64,000 nucleotides of DNA, taken from IMG/VR virus record IMGVR_UViG_3300008108_005458, positions 1-64,000 of that record; one strand, written 5' to 3'. Shown here piece by piece: positions 9,631-18,411 of the stretch (position 1 is its first letter; each line of letters begins with the position of its first letter). The stretch comes from a virus. The notes under the pieces were generated by a model. That model saw nothing but the letters and a program-made list of their open reading frames with translations, ran no database searches and was not told where the DNA came from. Position numbers and translations under genes: made by a program.

Positions 9631-12096
9631 TTATTCTGTGATGTTAACGTTTATTTTTTCACTCTTAATATTATAAGTTAAACTTATTTTACCAGATTTA
9701 GGCATTTGTTTACGTAACATTTCGTCTGAAATCGGGTCCTCTACATATTTCTGTATGGTTCTTTGGATTTCCCTAGCCCCGTATAGTTTATTAAAACCTT
9801 TTTCCAAAATAAATTCTTTAGATTTTTTATCAATTTTAAATGTAAACCCAACATTTTTTAAGTGATTTTCAAAATCCTTTAATTGTAAATCAATAATTTT
9901 AACAACATCATCTTGTGTTAGATAATTAAAATAAACAATTTCATCCAAACGATTAATAAATTCTGGTTTAAAAGTTTTCTTAAGGTTTTTTTCAATAATA
10001 CTTTTTGAGTTTACAATCGCATCCGCTTCAGAATCATTAAAACCGATTTTAGTACCAAAATCTTGAACCTCTTTCAAACCGATATTTGATGTCATGATGA
10101 TAATGGTATTTTTGAAATTAATTTTTCTACCGTTAGCATCGGTTAAATAACCCTCATCAAGTAATTGAAGCATAACATTGAAAATATCTGGGTGAGCCTT
10201 TTCAATCTCATCAAATAAAACCAAAGAATATGGTTTATTTTTAACTTTCTCCGTTAATTGACCACCTTCGTTATACCCAACATAACCTGGGGGTGCCCCA
10301 ATTAACTTACTAATATTAAATTTTTCGGAGTATTCGGACATATCGACACGGATAATAGCATCTTGAGTACCAAAAACTTTTTCAGCTAAACATTTTGCTA
10401 ATTCTGTTTTACCAACACCAGTTGGTCCAATAAATAAGAATGAACCGATTGGTTTAGATTGTTTTCTAATACCAGTTCTATTTCTTTTGATTGATGAAAC
10501 AACTTTATCGATTGCATCTGATTGACCAATAACACAATTAGCCAATTCACCATCCATTGATAATAATCTTGTTACCTCATTCTCAGAGACTTTACTAACA
10601 GGTATACCCGTCATCATTGATACTACTTCGGAGATCATATCATCCGTCACAATATTTCTTTTATCATTAATCGATAACTTCCACATTGAATTTTCTTTAT
10701 CTAACTCGGTAAGAATTTTTTTCTCTTGATCACGAAGCTGCGCTGCCTGCTCAAAATTTTGGGTTTTAACAACTTGTTGTTTTTGATCCTTAATCTCTTT
10801 TAACTTAAGTTCAAGATCCTTTATTTTTTGTGGTGCCTTAACCGCCACCTGAGTTCTTGAACCAGCCTCATCCATGATATCGATAGCCTTATCAGGGAAT
10901 TCCCTGTTTGTGATATAACGATCAGCCAATGCGATAATTTCATCAATAGCCTCTTCAGTGTATGTTACTTTATGGAAATCTTCGTATTTCTCTTTAATAT
11001 TCATAAGGATTTCTTTAGTCTCACTTAAGATTGGTGGGTTAACCATAACTTTTTGGAATCTTCTATCTAAAGCACCATCCTTTTCAATATGCTCACGATA
11101 TTCATCAAGAGTTGTTGCACCAATACATTGGAGTTCTCCACGGGCTAATGCGGGTTTAAATACGTTTGCAGCGTCTAACGAACCCGATGAATTACCAGCA
11201 CCAACAATTGTATGTAATTCATCAATGAAAAGAATCACATTTGGGTTATCTTTAGCCTCATCAACAATAGCTTTAATTCTCTCCTCAAACTGACCACGAT
11301 ATTTTGTACCAGCAACCAACGATGTCATATCTAATGTTACAACACGTTTGTTCATTAGAGGCCTTGGGCAATCACCGTTCGCAATTTTAATTGCTAAACT
11401 TTCAGCGATAGCTGTCTTACCAACACCTGGATCACCAATAAGAATCGGGTTATTTTTCTTTCTTCTTGTTAAAATTTGACAAACCCTCTCAACCTCAGAT
11501 GCACGACCTATTACAGGATCTAATTTACCTTCTTGTGCTAAAACAGTTAAATCACGACCAAAATTATCTAATGTCGGTGTTTTTGATTTAATATTTTTAT
11601 TTGCCTCGTTTAATGGTTTCCTATCTCTAGGTAACTCATCATCATTAGAGAATACGCTGGCTTGTGGTGTTGATAATTGTTTAATTTTCTTAGCGATAAA
11701 AGTTTTTGTTAAACCATATTCCTTAAAAAGTTTAACAATCGCATTATCTTTTTCCATTGAGATTAGAAAGAAAAGCTCAACAGTGATGTAGTCGGTTGGC
11801 TTTTTCCTTACGATACACTCTTTAATTATTTCTTGAAGATCTGACTCAAAAGGTAAGATACCATCTTGTTTACCATTAGATGAATCGGAAAGCCTCTTAT
11901 TAATGTCATTTAAGTCATTAACCATCACATCAAAATCCAATACTTTGTTTTTGACAACCTCATAAATCATATTCTCAGTAGTAAGGATACCGAATATAAC
12001 ATGTTGTAACCTAAGCATCGAGTCATCATACTTAATTGCCACGGATTGCCCCCTAGTAAAGGCGCTTCTTAACTCATTTGTCATTCTTTCTTTCAT
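9631..12096 (-). CDS. clpC: ClpC-like AAA+ unfoldase
   Basis: 821 aa, close to the usual ClpC length. Order: Clp N-domain (about 1-150); AAA-1 with Walker A GDPGVGKT and Walker B LFIDELHT; a UVR-type middle segment ([15 protein letters not shown]), which favours ClpC over ClpB; AAA-2 with [12 protein letters not shown]; a C-terminal D2-small domain. After the second sensor region lies TKIGFND, matching the (L/I/V)GF loop that ClpC, ClpA and ClpX use to dock on ClpP. No ClpP gene is seen here, so it probably works with host ClpP or alone as an unfoldase. It is transcribed from a host-type promoter divergent from the small genes at 12180. Confidence 0.93.
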   Translation of the reverse strand: MKERMTNELRSAFTRGQSVAIKYDDSMLRLQHVIFGILTTENMIYEVVKNKVLDFDVMVNDLNDINKRLSDSSNGKQDGILPFESDLQEIIKECIVRKKPTDYITVELFFLISMEKDNAIVKLFKEYGLTKTFIAKKIKQLSTPQASVFSNDDELPRDRKPLNEANKNIKSKTPTLDNFGRDLTVLAQEGKLDPVIGRASEVERVCQILTRRKKNNPILIGDPGVGKTAIAESLAIKIANGDCPRPLMNKRVVTLDMTSLVAGTKYRGQFEERIKAIVDEAKDNPNVILFIDELHTIVGAGNSSGSLDAANVFKPALARGELQCIGATTLDEYREHIEKDGALDRRFQKVMVNPPILSETKEILMNIKEKYEDFHKVTYTEEAIDEIIALADRYITNREFPDKAIDIMDEAGSRTQVAVKAPQKIKDLELKLKEIKDQKQQVVKTQNFEQAAQLRDQEKKILTELDKENSMWKLSINDKRNIVTDDMISEVVSMMTGIPVSKVSENEVTRLLSMDGELANCVIGQSDAIDKVVSSIKRNRTGIRKQSKPIGSFLFIGPTGVGKTELAKCLAEKVFGTQDAIIRVDMSEYSEKFNISKLIGAPPGYVGYNEGGQLTEKVKNKPYSLVLFDEIEKAHPDIFNVMLQLLDEGYLTDANGRKINFKNTIIIMTSNIGLKEVQDFGTKIGFNDSEADAIVNSKSIIEKNLKKTFKPEFINRLDEIVYFNYLTQDDVVKIIDLQLKDFENHLKNVGFTFKIDKKSKEFILEKGFNKLYGAREIQRTIQKYVEDPISDEMLRKQMPKSGKISLTYNIKSEKINVNITE

Positions 12097-12116
12097 GTGC
12101 GAATATATATTTTATG

Positions 12117-12147
12117 CAAAGATAGTAATAATCTTGACATAACCAAA
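12117..12147 (-). promoter_or_regulatory. Host-type promoter of clpC
   Basis: Minus strand: TTTG, 19-nt spacer, TATCTTTG. It overlaps the divergent plus promoter at 12134. Confidence 0.7.
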
Positions 12148-12164
12148 CTTTTTTCCTACTTTTG
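12134..12164 (+). promoter_or_regulatory. Host-type promoter of 12180 gene
   Basis: CTTG, 20-nt spacer, TACTTTTG. Predicted start of transcription near 12169 rules out the upstream TTG start at 12162 and supports the ATG at 12180. Confidence 0.7.
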
Positions 12165-12179
12165 TTAAAAATAAATATT

Positions 12180-12431
12180 ATGGGGAAAACAACAATCTAT
12201 TTTAAGGACGGTAATTTTATCGAATACTCCGATCAGGATGTAAACAATGTTGTATCTATGATAAGTGGTAACCATTTAATTGTAACAACAAAGTCAACAG
12301 AAGAAACTGATAATGGGCCAGTTATCATTAATAATACAATTGTATATGAGTTGGATAAGATAAAAAACTTTGTAAAAATAACACCAACAATAAAATTTAA
12401 CATCGAAGAAGATCATGTCAGTAACAAGTAA
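12180..12431 (+). CDS. Small protein of unknown function
   Basis: 83 aa beginning MGKTTIYFKDGNFIEYSDQD. No signal peptide or membrane segment is visible; it looks like a compact beta-rich cytoplasmic protein (alternating hydrophobic strands such as HLIVTTKSTEE). The family is not recognised. Its last 17 nt overlap the KTSC gene, so the two are translationally linked. It is probably expressed early from the promoter at 12134. Confidence 0.7.
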   Translation: MGKTTIYFKDGNFIEYSDQDVNNVVSMISGNHLIVTTKSTEETDNGPVIINNTIVYELDKIKNFVKITPTIKFNIEEDHVSNK

Positions 12432-12657
12432 ACAGTATTTGGGTGAAAACGTAGTAGTTTCGTATGAAAGCTCAAATATCAAAGAAGGTAAGTACAATAC
12501 AAACACTAAAAAACTACAAGTAACATTTAATAATGGTGCAATTTATGAGTATGATGATGTGCCCCATGAAACATTTGCCGCAATGAATTTAGCTGAAAGT
12601 CAGGGTAAATATTTTAACGCTAATATAGCAAAAGCATACACCTATAGAAAAATTTAA
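12415..12657 (+). CDS. KTSC-domain protein
   Basis: 80 aa. The whole protein matches the KTSC pattern: a short strand pair, then KLQVTFNNGAIYEYDDVP, a helix starting ETFAAMNLAES, and GKYFNANIAKAY near the end. KTSC domains are found alone in phages and fused to lysyl-tRNA synthetase; their biochemical role is not settled. It overlaps the preceding gene and sits 3 nt before the next. Confidence 0.85.
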   Translation: MSVTSKQYLGENVVVSYESSNIKEGKYNTNTKKLQVTFNNGAIYEYDDVPHETFAAMNLAESQGKYFNANIAKAYTYRKI

Positions 12658-12660
12658 CCT

Positions 12661-13125
12661 ATGTACGTTGATATAAGATATGAGTCAAGAGCCAACATAA
12701 CCTTTCATAACATGGCTAAGGTTTCCATACGTGGTAACCAAAATTACCTTGTTAAATGGTATTATAATGATGAGTTTTTTGGTGAAATGTTTTTAAACGG
12801 TGGAACCTGGGGAGCCTATCCGATGAATGAAATAGGGCATTGGAAAATTGAATTTTGGCAAGAGGGTAGATTAGTCTACACTTACACCAACATGCTAGAA
12901 AAAAACAATATCTTAATATTGTTTGAAAATGACGGTAACGATTTTGGCGAATTTGCTAAAAAAGTTAAAGAATATTCAGATGACCTATCCGATAGATACG
13001 GTTGTAATACGTTTGTTTTTTTTAAAAATTCAGAATTATGTGATTTTAGTGAGCATAAAGGTATTCCATTAAGATTAAACGATGATATTAACAGTTTTAA
13101 AATTATTTATAACAAAAAATTATGA
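12661..13125 (+). CDS. Hypothetical protein, 154 aa
   Basis: Not recognised. The N-terminal 75 residues look beta-rich with many aromatics (KWYYNDEFFGEMFLNGGTWG). The second half (about 85-154) looks alpha/beta and includes KKVKEYSDDLSDRYG. No signal peptide or transmembrane segment. Its stop overlaps the ATG of the following 2OG oxygenase by 4 nt, implying coupled translation and a possible shared pathway. Confidence 0.7.
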   Translation: MYVDIRYESRANITFHNMAKVSIRGNQNYLVKWYYNDEFFGEMFLNGGTWGAYPMNEIGHWKIEFWQEGRLVYTYTNMLEKNNILILFENDGNDFGEFAKKVKEYSDDLSDRYGCNTFVFFKNSELCDFSEHKGIPLRLNDDINSFKIIYNKKL

Positions 13126-13790
13126 CGGATAATTTAATTAAAATATACGAAAAAGCCATCCCAAAAGAAGTTTGTGAGTTTATAATAAATGAGTTTGAAA
13201 CTTCTAAAAATCAAATGGAAGGTATTAGTGGGGCTGGTGTAAATAAGTTGGTAAAATCCTCAACAGATTTGATGATCCATTTAAATTTAGACAACCCAAA
13301 TTGGTTATACATTTATGATTACTTGAGAGAAAATTTATTAGGTAATTTGGTTGATTACATTGAATGTAACAGTTTCATGACAATGACAGGTGGTTTTGCC
13401 ACTAAAGCTTCTGCCGTTAGGACGGCCCAATCTTGTTACATGGCTGGTAGTAACGGCCAACCCCACATGCAAATGCAGAGGTACATTGACGACCAAGGTT
13501 ATTACGCTTGGCACCACGAAAATGAGGGTGGAACAACATCAAAAAGGGAGTTGTTTTTTATCTACTATTTAAATGATGTTGATAGTGGTGGTGAGACCGA
13601 ATTCAAGTTCAACCCACTTAAAGTCAACCCAGAAGTTGGTAAATTAGTTATAGCACCAGCTTTATGGACACATAAACATCGTGGTAACCCACCGCAAAAT
13701 GGTCAGTATAAATATATCATCACTGGTTGGATTGAAAAAAAGGATGAACACTATATTTCTGAAGAATTTGAGGAAGATTACCTAATTTAA
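13122..13790 (+). CDS. 2OG-Fe(II) oxygenase, prolyl-4-hydroxylase-like
   Basis: 222 aa. The double-stranded beta-helix core shows the iron ligands as HHENE (H-x-E, about residue 131), a distal His in WTHKHRG (about 186) and a basic 2-oxoglutarate contact in YKYIITGW. SGGETEF is typical of P4H-like enzymes. It would hydroxylate a protein or small molecule using O2 and 2-oxoglutarate. H-x-E instead of H-x-D is a less common but accepted ligand variant. The collagen-like fibre in this window seems to have little proline, so it is not an obvious substrate. Confidence 0.85.
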   Translation: MTDNLIKIYEKAIPKEVCEFIINEFETSKNQMEGISGAGVNKLVKSSTDLMIHLNLDNPNWLYIYDYLRENLLGNLVDYIECNSFMTMTGGFATKASAVRTAQSCYMAGSNGQPHMQMQRYIDDQGYYAWHHENEGGTTSKRELFFIYYLNDVDSGGETEFKFNPLKVNPEVGKLVIAPALWTHKHRGNPPQNGQYKYIITGWIEKKDEHYISEEFEEDYLI

Positions 13791-13803
13791 CCGAAAATAC
13801 AGA

Positions 13804-13810
13804 TATTTAT
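13804..13810 (+). promoter_or_regulatory. Late-type TATTTAT motif, nucleotidyltransferase
   Basis: GATATTTATCTG ends 5 nt before the ATG at 13816, so the transcript would have almost no leader. Confidence 0.5.
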
Positions 13811-13815
13811 CTGAT

Positions 13816-14559
13816 ATGGACAATATTTTAAAAAGTTTTACTGTTCGACCTAGCTTATATTCAGATATTTGGGAAAACCCGTCATCTGATAATTTTAAGG
13901 AAATAAAACTTAAAAAAGAGATTAGAGAACGTTTAATTGCGATAGCAAAAGATTTTATTGAAAGTTTTGGTATTGATAGTTTTGCTATTGAAGATATTTT
14001 GTTTGTTGGTAGTTTAGCTAATTACAATTGGTCAGAGTATTCTGATATTGATTTACACATTGTTGTAGATAAAAAAGCTGTTAATGATGATAATATTTTA
14101 GTTGATGAATTTTTTACGGCTAAAAAAGAGTTATATAACCTAAAACATGATATAAAAATCAAGGGGTTTGATGTTGAGTTATATGTCCAGGATGTTGAAG
14201 AGGTTTTGGATGCAGCCGATGGTATATATAGCATACTTTATAGTAAATGGAGAAAAGAACCCAGTAAACAAAAACCAGAGATAAATAAAAAAGATATTGT
14301 TAAAAAGGTAAAAGAATTTGATAAAAAATTAAACGACATCGCCAATGAAAAAGATGCGGATGCTAAGATTTTAAAATTAAAAAAATTAAAAGAAAAGATT
14401 AGAGCATATAGAAAAAGCGGTTTAAACTCAACGGGTGAGTTCAGTACTGAGAATTTGGTTTTTAAATATTTAAGAAGATCTGGGTATATGGATAAATTAG
14501 CTGATATGGGTATTGATGTCAAAGATGAATTTTTATCCCTAGAAAATCTGGAATATTGA
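13816..14559 (+). CDS. Pol-beta-type nucleotidyltransferase
   Basis: 247 aa. An N-terminal helix leads to VGSLANYNWSEYSDIDLHIV (about 58-77), the GS...DxD nucleotidyltransferase signature with the two metal-binding Asp residues; a third acidic residue is likely in DVELYV. The C-terminal 100 residues are Lys-rich and helical. Similar stand-alone proteins occur in T4-like aquatic phages with unknown acceptor substrates. A TATTTAT motif rather than a host-type promoter points to late expression. Confidence 0.85.
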   Translation: MDNILKSFTVRPSLYSDIWENPSSDNFKEIKLKKEIRERLIAIAKDFIESFGIDSFAIEDILFVGSLANYNWSEYSDIDLHIVVDKKAVNDDNILVDEFFTAKKELYNLKHDIKIKGFDVELYVQDVEEVLDAADGIYSILYSKWRKEPSKQKPEINKKDIVKKVKEFDKKLNDIANEKDADAKILKLKKLKEKIRAYRKSGLNSTGEFSTENLVFKYLRRSGYMDKLADMGIDVKDEFLSLENLEY

Positions 14560-14579
14560 TATTTTCCTCTTTTTGCTTA

Positions 14580-14586
14580 TATTTAT
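14580..14586 (+). promoter_or_regulatory. Late-type TATTTAT motif, frameshift gene
   Basis: TATATTTATAAG, 31 nt upstream of the ATG at 14618. Confidence 0.5.
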
Positions 14587-14617
14587 AAGAAGAATAATTA
14601 TTTTAAATAACTAAGAT

Positions 14618-15564
14618 ATGAAACCAATAGGTTCTGAAAAAATAGAAAACGTAGACGATAAATTAGCTAGGATCTTAGAGATTGCTGGTATTAAAAAAGA
14701 ATTGGTTACTGAAAGTGCGCCAGTTCTTGGTCATTTGTCTAATGTATTACACGAAGCCGTAGCGGCTAACGGTACCGAATATGGTATTGTACAAGAAGAA
14801 AAACACGTTTACATTAAAACTAAAAATGAAAACGGTGAATATGATTATTTAACAGGTGTTCAAAACATTCATGAGCATTCTTACAAATCATACGCTGATG
14901 CTTTAAAACACTTAAATATGATGTTTAGAGAAATTAACGAATCTGTTGATTTTAAAGAAAACATCGATGTTTTAAAAAAAAAAGTATAACTGAGCGTTAT
15001 ATCCTAAAACTTAAGAATACTGGTACCGCACCAGCAACCGATACAACGGTTGATTCGGGCATTGATACCACAGCTGCACCATCGGAAGAACCTGCGGATT
15101 TAGCCACAGATTTCTCAACTGAAACACCAGCTGATACAGCTGTCGATACAACTACAGACCCAGCATTAGATCCAGCCGCTGCAACCGCAGAAGAACCAGC
15201 TCAAGAAACTGGGGCTGAAAACACTGATGAACCAATTTTAAAAACGGTTCAAAAACTCACTGGTAAATTAACCCAAAAAATGAGAGATGGTTCTCAGGAA
15301 TTAGAATCAAAAGATTATAAATACGTTGTTAATTCAATCTTATCTGCAATCGATATGACAAAGATAACAGAAGAAGATATGAATGATATGTTAAATAAAC
15401 TTCAAAATAAAGATTCTGAAGATACAACAGAAGCCGAACCAACAGCTGAACCAGGTGCTGAAGAAATGGCACCAGAACAACCAGTTCAAGAACAACCAAA
15501 AGATTATTTAAGAAGAATACATAAATCAGTTGTGGACGAATTTCTAAATGAAATAAATAAATAA
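14618..15564 (+). CDS. Virion-type protein made by probable -1 frameshift
   Basis: The zero frame (14618-14989) gives 123 aa with NENGEYDYLTGVQN and YADALKHLNMMFREIN, a pattern I associate with virion proteins of T4-like aquatic phages. It stops just after a run of ten A (14974-14983). Slipping back one base in that run (A AAA AAA) opens a frame without stops from 14983 to 15564: SITERYILKLKN, then an acidic Ala/Thr/Pro linker, then KTVQKLTGKLTQKMRDGSQE and a helical C-terminus. The product is about 315 aa. Slippage may be ribosomal or transcriptional; a single-base assembly error in the homopolymer is the main alternative. The N-terminus ends ELVTESA, compatible with a prohead-protease site. 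Confidence 0.75.
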
Positions 15565-15566
15565 TA

Positions 15567-15594
15567 AAATCCCCGAAAGGGGATTTGTTTTTTT
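15567..15594 (+). terminator. Intrinsic terminator
   Basis: AAATCCCC/GGGGATTT stem with GAAA loop and a following T run. Its 3' arm supplies the -33 box of the next promoter. Confidence 0.8.
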
Positions 15595-15615
15595 AAAACG
15601 TTTTTACTATTATTG
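15584..15615 (+). promoter_or_regulatory. Host-type promoter of dNMP kinase gene
   Basis: TTTG, 20-nt spacer, TATTATTG (one mismatch to TAnnTTTG), 15 nt before the ATG at 15631. Confidence 0.55.
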
Positions 15616-15630
15616 TACAAATAAGTTAAT

Positions 15631-16200
15631 ATGATAATAGGTGTTTTAGGAAAAAAACGTTCAGGTAAAGATACAACAGGTGATTACCTAGTCGCAAGTA
15701 AAAATTTTGTAAAATATAGTTTTGCTAACCCGATCAAACGTGGGGCTATGGAATTGTTTGGTTTTACGGAAGATCAGGTTTTTGGTGATGCTAAAGATGA
15801 GATTGACCCAACCTGGGGGATAACCCCAAGATTAGTGCTACAGATAATGGGTACTGAGGTTTTTCAATACGACATGCCAAAATATATACCAGAATTACAA
15901 GTATTTGGTAGAAGTTTCTGGGTTAAGCGTTTTGAACAATGGTATAACCAAAATAAAGATCTAGATGTTGTTATTTGCGATGTTAGATTTCAACACGAAG
16001 TTGATGCAATATTAAAGATGGGTGGTACGATATTGTCAGTGCAAAGACCAAACCTAAGTACTGGTGATGAGCATGCATCTGAAAAAGAAATGGACTCTAT
16101 TGTTGGTATTACAACCGAAATAATAAATGATCGTACTTTACATGATTTGTACGATAAGATAGATAATTTGGTAAATGATTTACGAAAACCCCTTAGCTGA
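15631..16200 (+). CDS. Deoxynucleoside monophosphate kinase (T4 gp1 family)
   Basis: 189 aa. P-loop GKKRSGKDTTGDYL at residues 7-20, GAMELFGF and WGITPRLVLQIMGTEVF in the nucleotide-binding middle, and VVICDVRFQHEVDAI as the Asp/Arg-containing lid region, all as in the T4 gp1 family. It phosphorylates dNMPs (in T4 including the modified dCMP) to dNDPs for phage DNA synthesis. Its 3' end overlaps the next gene by 26 nt. Confidence 0.88.
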   Translation: MIIGVLGKKRSGKDTTGDYLVASKNFVKYSFANPIKRGAMELFGFTEDQVFGDAKDEIDPTWGITPRLVLQIMGTEVFQYDMPKYIPELQVFGRSFWVKRFEQWYNQNKDLDVVICDVRFQHEVDAILKMGGTILSVQRPNLSTGDEHASEKEMDSIVGITTEIINDRTLHDLYDKIDNLVNDLRKPLS

Positions 16201-16555
16201 AATATTATCAGTACATAAATTTAAAGTTGATACAGCTACAGCTGAAATGTTATGCTACACCTTTAACAGGGAAATAAAGTGTGATAGAAAGATTAACATC
16301 GAGTTGTTTAGAAGATTTGCCAAATACAATCCTTTATACATTTTTAGTTGGGGTGGTATCATAAATTATGGGGTAAAAGATCAACCCGTACAATTAAATG
16401 GTGTTGAAATCGTTATCCAACCTGGAAAAGAGGAAGAGTTTATGGATGAAAATTCTAATTTTATATTCTATGGTGGGGCAAATTCAGGTCTTCAGTGGTT
16501 AGATCAAGAAGATGGTTATGAGGGTGTTTACGGAACTTGTAGAATTAACTTTTAG
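16175..16555 (+). CDS. Hypothetical protein, 126 aa
   Basis: Starts inside the end of the kinase gene, so probably translationally coupled. Beta-rich second half (VQLNGVEIVIQPGKEEEF, NFIFYGGANSGLQWLDQEDG). No signal peptide. Family not recognised. It ends in TAG; readthrough by the phage suppressor tRNA would add only four residues before a TAA. It converges on the minus gene at 16545 with an 11-nt overlap. Confidence 0.65.
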   Translation: MIYENPLAEILSVHKFKVDTATAEMLCYTFNREIKCDRKINIELFRRFAKYNPLYIFSWGGIINYGVKDQPVQLNGVEIVIQPGKEEEFMDENSNFIFYGGANSGLQWLDQEDGYEGVYGTCRINF

Positions 16556-16823
16556 TTATTTTTAACCTAAGATTACCAGTACCCTTTATAACTCTATGCC
16601 AGTCATGTCTTGCTATTTTTAGTGAGACATTTTCTTTTAATGGAATGGGTAATTGATTATCATATTGAAATTTCCAGTCAGTTGTGTTTAACACCTCAAT
16701 AACACGATCTTCATTATCTCTATGCCACATAAGTTCAATGGGATCAATCTTTTCGTCAAATTCTCTTATGACATAATTGTCACCAACCTCAATGTCTTTG
16801 TATGGTTTACCAGTATCCACCAA
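16545..16823 (-). CDS. Small cupin-like phage protein
   Basis: 92 aa. The pattern ELMWHRDNEDRVIEVL, WKFQYDNQLPIPL and HDWHRVIKGTGNLRLKI suggests a small beta-barrel with repeated Trp-His pairs, as in compact cupin-like proteins carried by several phages. This is an inference from pattern only. The start overlaps the end of the upstream 320-aa gene by 17 nt, so they form an operon on the minus strand. Confidence 0.65.
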   Translation of the reverse strand: MVDTGKPYKDIEVGDNYVIREFDEKIDPIELMWHRDNEDRVIEVLNTTDWKFQYDNQLPIPLKENVSLKIARHDWHRVIKGTGNLRLKITKS

Positions 16824-17769
16824 ATTTAGATTTTAAACCGAGTAAACTAGCATATCTAGGTAATCTACATGACCAGTAGGATGCTTTAGTCCTATCTTTT
16901 TTATTCGCACAATCATGTCTAGAAGCAAACGCTTTACGTGCCGCTGGGTTATTTAATTTAACAGATAAACCAGTTGTATCACCAAAAGAAACTTTCTTAA
17001 TACCACCACCTGGTTTTCTAACATAAACATAAAACTTTTTAGAACCACCTCTTTTAGGTTTACCAAGCTCAACTTCCTTACCCTGATACTTTGCTTCAGC
17101 TATAAGTTCGTCTTCTGGCATATCTTCAGTAAATGGTAAATCCAATGGAACCATCTGACCCTCAAATAAATCAAATCTACCTAAATCTGTGTTTTCAAAT
17201 AACTTTGTGTCTAAAGCGGATAACCTAATTACCTTCTTTTCCCAAAGCTCCCTAGCTTCTTTAATTAGGAAAGCGTGTTTTTCACTACCAGGTCTATATT
17301 CATTTTCTAATAAAGGTATGCTATTACTCAAATGGTATTTTACGTCTTCAGAAACCAGATCTTTTAATATCCAAGAGTCAAAATTTTCCATTAATTTTTT
17401 TTCAATGGATAACTCAAAACACTCCTCACAAATAACCTCTGATTCAGAAATTAACGGTTCAAACTCTTTGTTTTCATACATATCATTAATAACTTCAAAA
17501 ACAAAAGAAAGATCCTTATACTCTGGGTTAACAACAACATGATAACAATCATCAGATTTTTCCATCATGGGTTTACCAAAATTATCTTTATTTTTTGAGA
17601 TGTAAAACGCTGGGTTTTCAGCTTCCTCATGAATTGAGAACAATTCCGAAATCACATCAAGACTCAAACCCTCATCTTTGGGGGATGATAAAGTGTTATT
17701 TTTTGAACCTCTTTCATTCAAAATTTTAGCCATTTGGCTTTCGGTCATTTTGTATATTTTTTTACCCAT
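16807..17769 (-). CDS. Virion protein with conserved C-terminal domain and capsid-targeting-like N-terminus
   Basis: 320 aa. The N-terminus MGKKIYKMTESQMAKILNE ends in L-N-E, resembling the capsid-targeting peptides elsewhere in this window. The middle (about 40-200) is acidic and helical. The C-terminal 90 residues (YVRKPGGGIKKVSFGD, then ARKAFASRHDCANKKDRTKA, then YWSCRLPRY) form a domain I recognise from T4-like phages, with Cys and His positions suggesting metal binding. Function unknown; likely packaged in or part of the head. Confidence 0.75.
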   Translation of the reverse strand: MGKKIYKMTESQMAKILNERGSKNNTLSSPKDEGLSLDVISELFSIHEEAENPAFYISKNKDNFGKPMMEKSDDCYHVVVNPEYKDLSFVFEVINDMYENKEFEPLISESEVICEECFELSIEKKLMENFDSWILKDLVSEDVKYHLSNSIPLLENEYRPGSEKHAFLIKEARELWEKKVIRLSALDTKLFENTDLGRFDLFEGQMVPLDLPFTEDMPEDELIAEAKYQGKEVELGKPKRGGSKKFYVYVRKPGGGIKKVSFGDTTGLSVKLNNPAARKAFASRHDCANKKDRTKASYWSCRLPRYASLLGLKSKFGGYW

Positions 17770-17787
17770 TACTAATGATATTATAAT

Positions 17788-17794
17788 ATAAATA
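17788..17794 (-). promoter_or_regulatory. Late-type TATTTAT motif, 320-aa gene
   Basis: Sense GATATTTATATT, 18 nt upstream of the ATG at 17769. Confidence 0.55.
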
Positions 17795-17799
17795 TCTCT

Positions 17800-18354
17800 T
17801 TAAATGAATAAATTCTTAAAATCATATACATTATTTGGTATTGGGCTTAAACGATCAAAACCGTAAAAAGCACTCATATTTGATTGTTCTCTTATTGTTT
17901 GATTATTAACTAACATCTTAGAGTGAAAACTATCAATTAATCTTGGTGTTGCGTAACCACACACAATAAACTCAGTATCACTAACTTTGCAAACAAAAAT
18001 AGCTTTTTTATACATTGGCCTGTAAAAAATCGGAAACTCATTGTAATTAAACATAATAACATCAACCCACTTTTCAAATGAGTTTCTTAATTGCTGTAAG
18101 GGTTCAACATTAACATTGTTGTAATCCATAATCGGATGTTTTATACGTTTTGAAATCGCTGTTATTGCGCATGTTAACGTGAACATATCTTTGTATTTCT
18201 CATTATTTTTATTTAGTTTTGTTGTGTTGTGTTTGTGTTTAACAACAGCCCTAATGTATGAAACGCAATTATGGATGTCCCTTTCATCCAACTTAATTCT
18301 ACTGAATTTTTTTATGTGCGTATCGAACGCACCTTTAAATGTTATAATGCTCAT
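17800..18354 (-). CDS. Hypothetical protein, 184 aa
   Basis: The ATG at 18354 (MSIITFKGAFD) is chosen because the host-type promoter at 18359-18390 places the transcript start at or next to it; the longer frame back to 18435 would run through that promoter. The protein is mostly helical with basic N-terminal half (VVKHKHNTTKLNKNNEKYKD). No membrane segment or known motif. Transcribed divergently from the helicase gene, suggesting early expression. Confidence 0.7.
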   Translation of the reverse strand: MSIITFKGAFDTHIKKFSRIKLDERDIHNCVSYIRAVVKHKHNTTKLNKNNEKYKDMFTLTCAITAISKRIKHPIMDYNNVNVEPLQQLRNSFEKWVDVIMFNYNEFPIFYRPMYKKAIFVCKVSDTEFIVCGYATPRLIDSFHSKMLVNNQTIREQSNMSAFYGFDRLSPIPNNVYDFKNLFI

Positions 18355-18358
18355 GACA

Positions 18359-18390
18359 CAAAAGTAAAAAAAAATTTGTTTATAACCAAA
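18359..18390 (-). promoter_or_regulatory. Host-type promoter, near-leaderless
   Basis: TTTG, 20 nt, TACTTTTG on the minus strand; -7 box ends 4 nt before the ATG at 18354. Confidence 0.75.
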
Positions 18391-18406
18391 TAAATTCCTA
18401 ATTTTG
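18375..18406 (+). promoter_or_regulatory. Host-type promoter of helicase, near-leaderless
   Basis: TTTG, 20 nt, TAATTTTG; -7 box ends 5 nt before the ATG at 18412. It shares 16 bp with the divergent promoter. Confidence 0.75.
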
Positions 18407-18411
18407 TAAAC

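Noticed and set aside
10958-11293. 111-aa plus-strand ORF inside clpC
   Set aside because: Antisense to conserved AAA-1 motifs; no promoter or start context.
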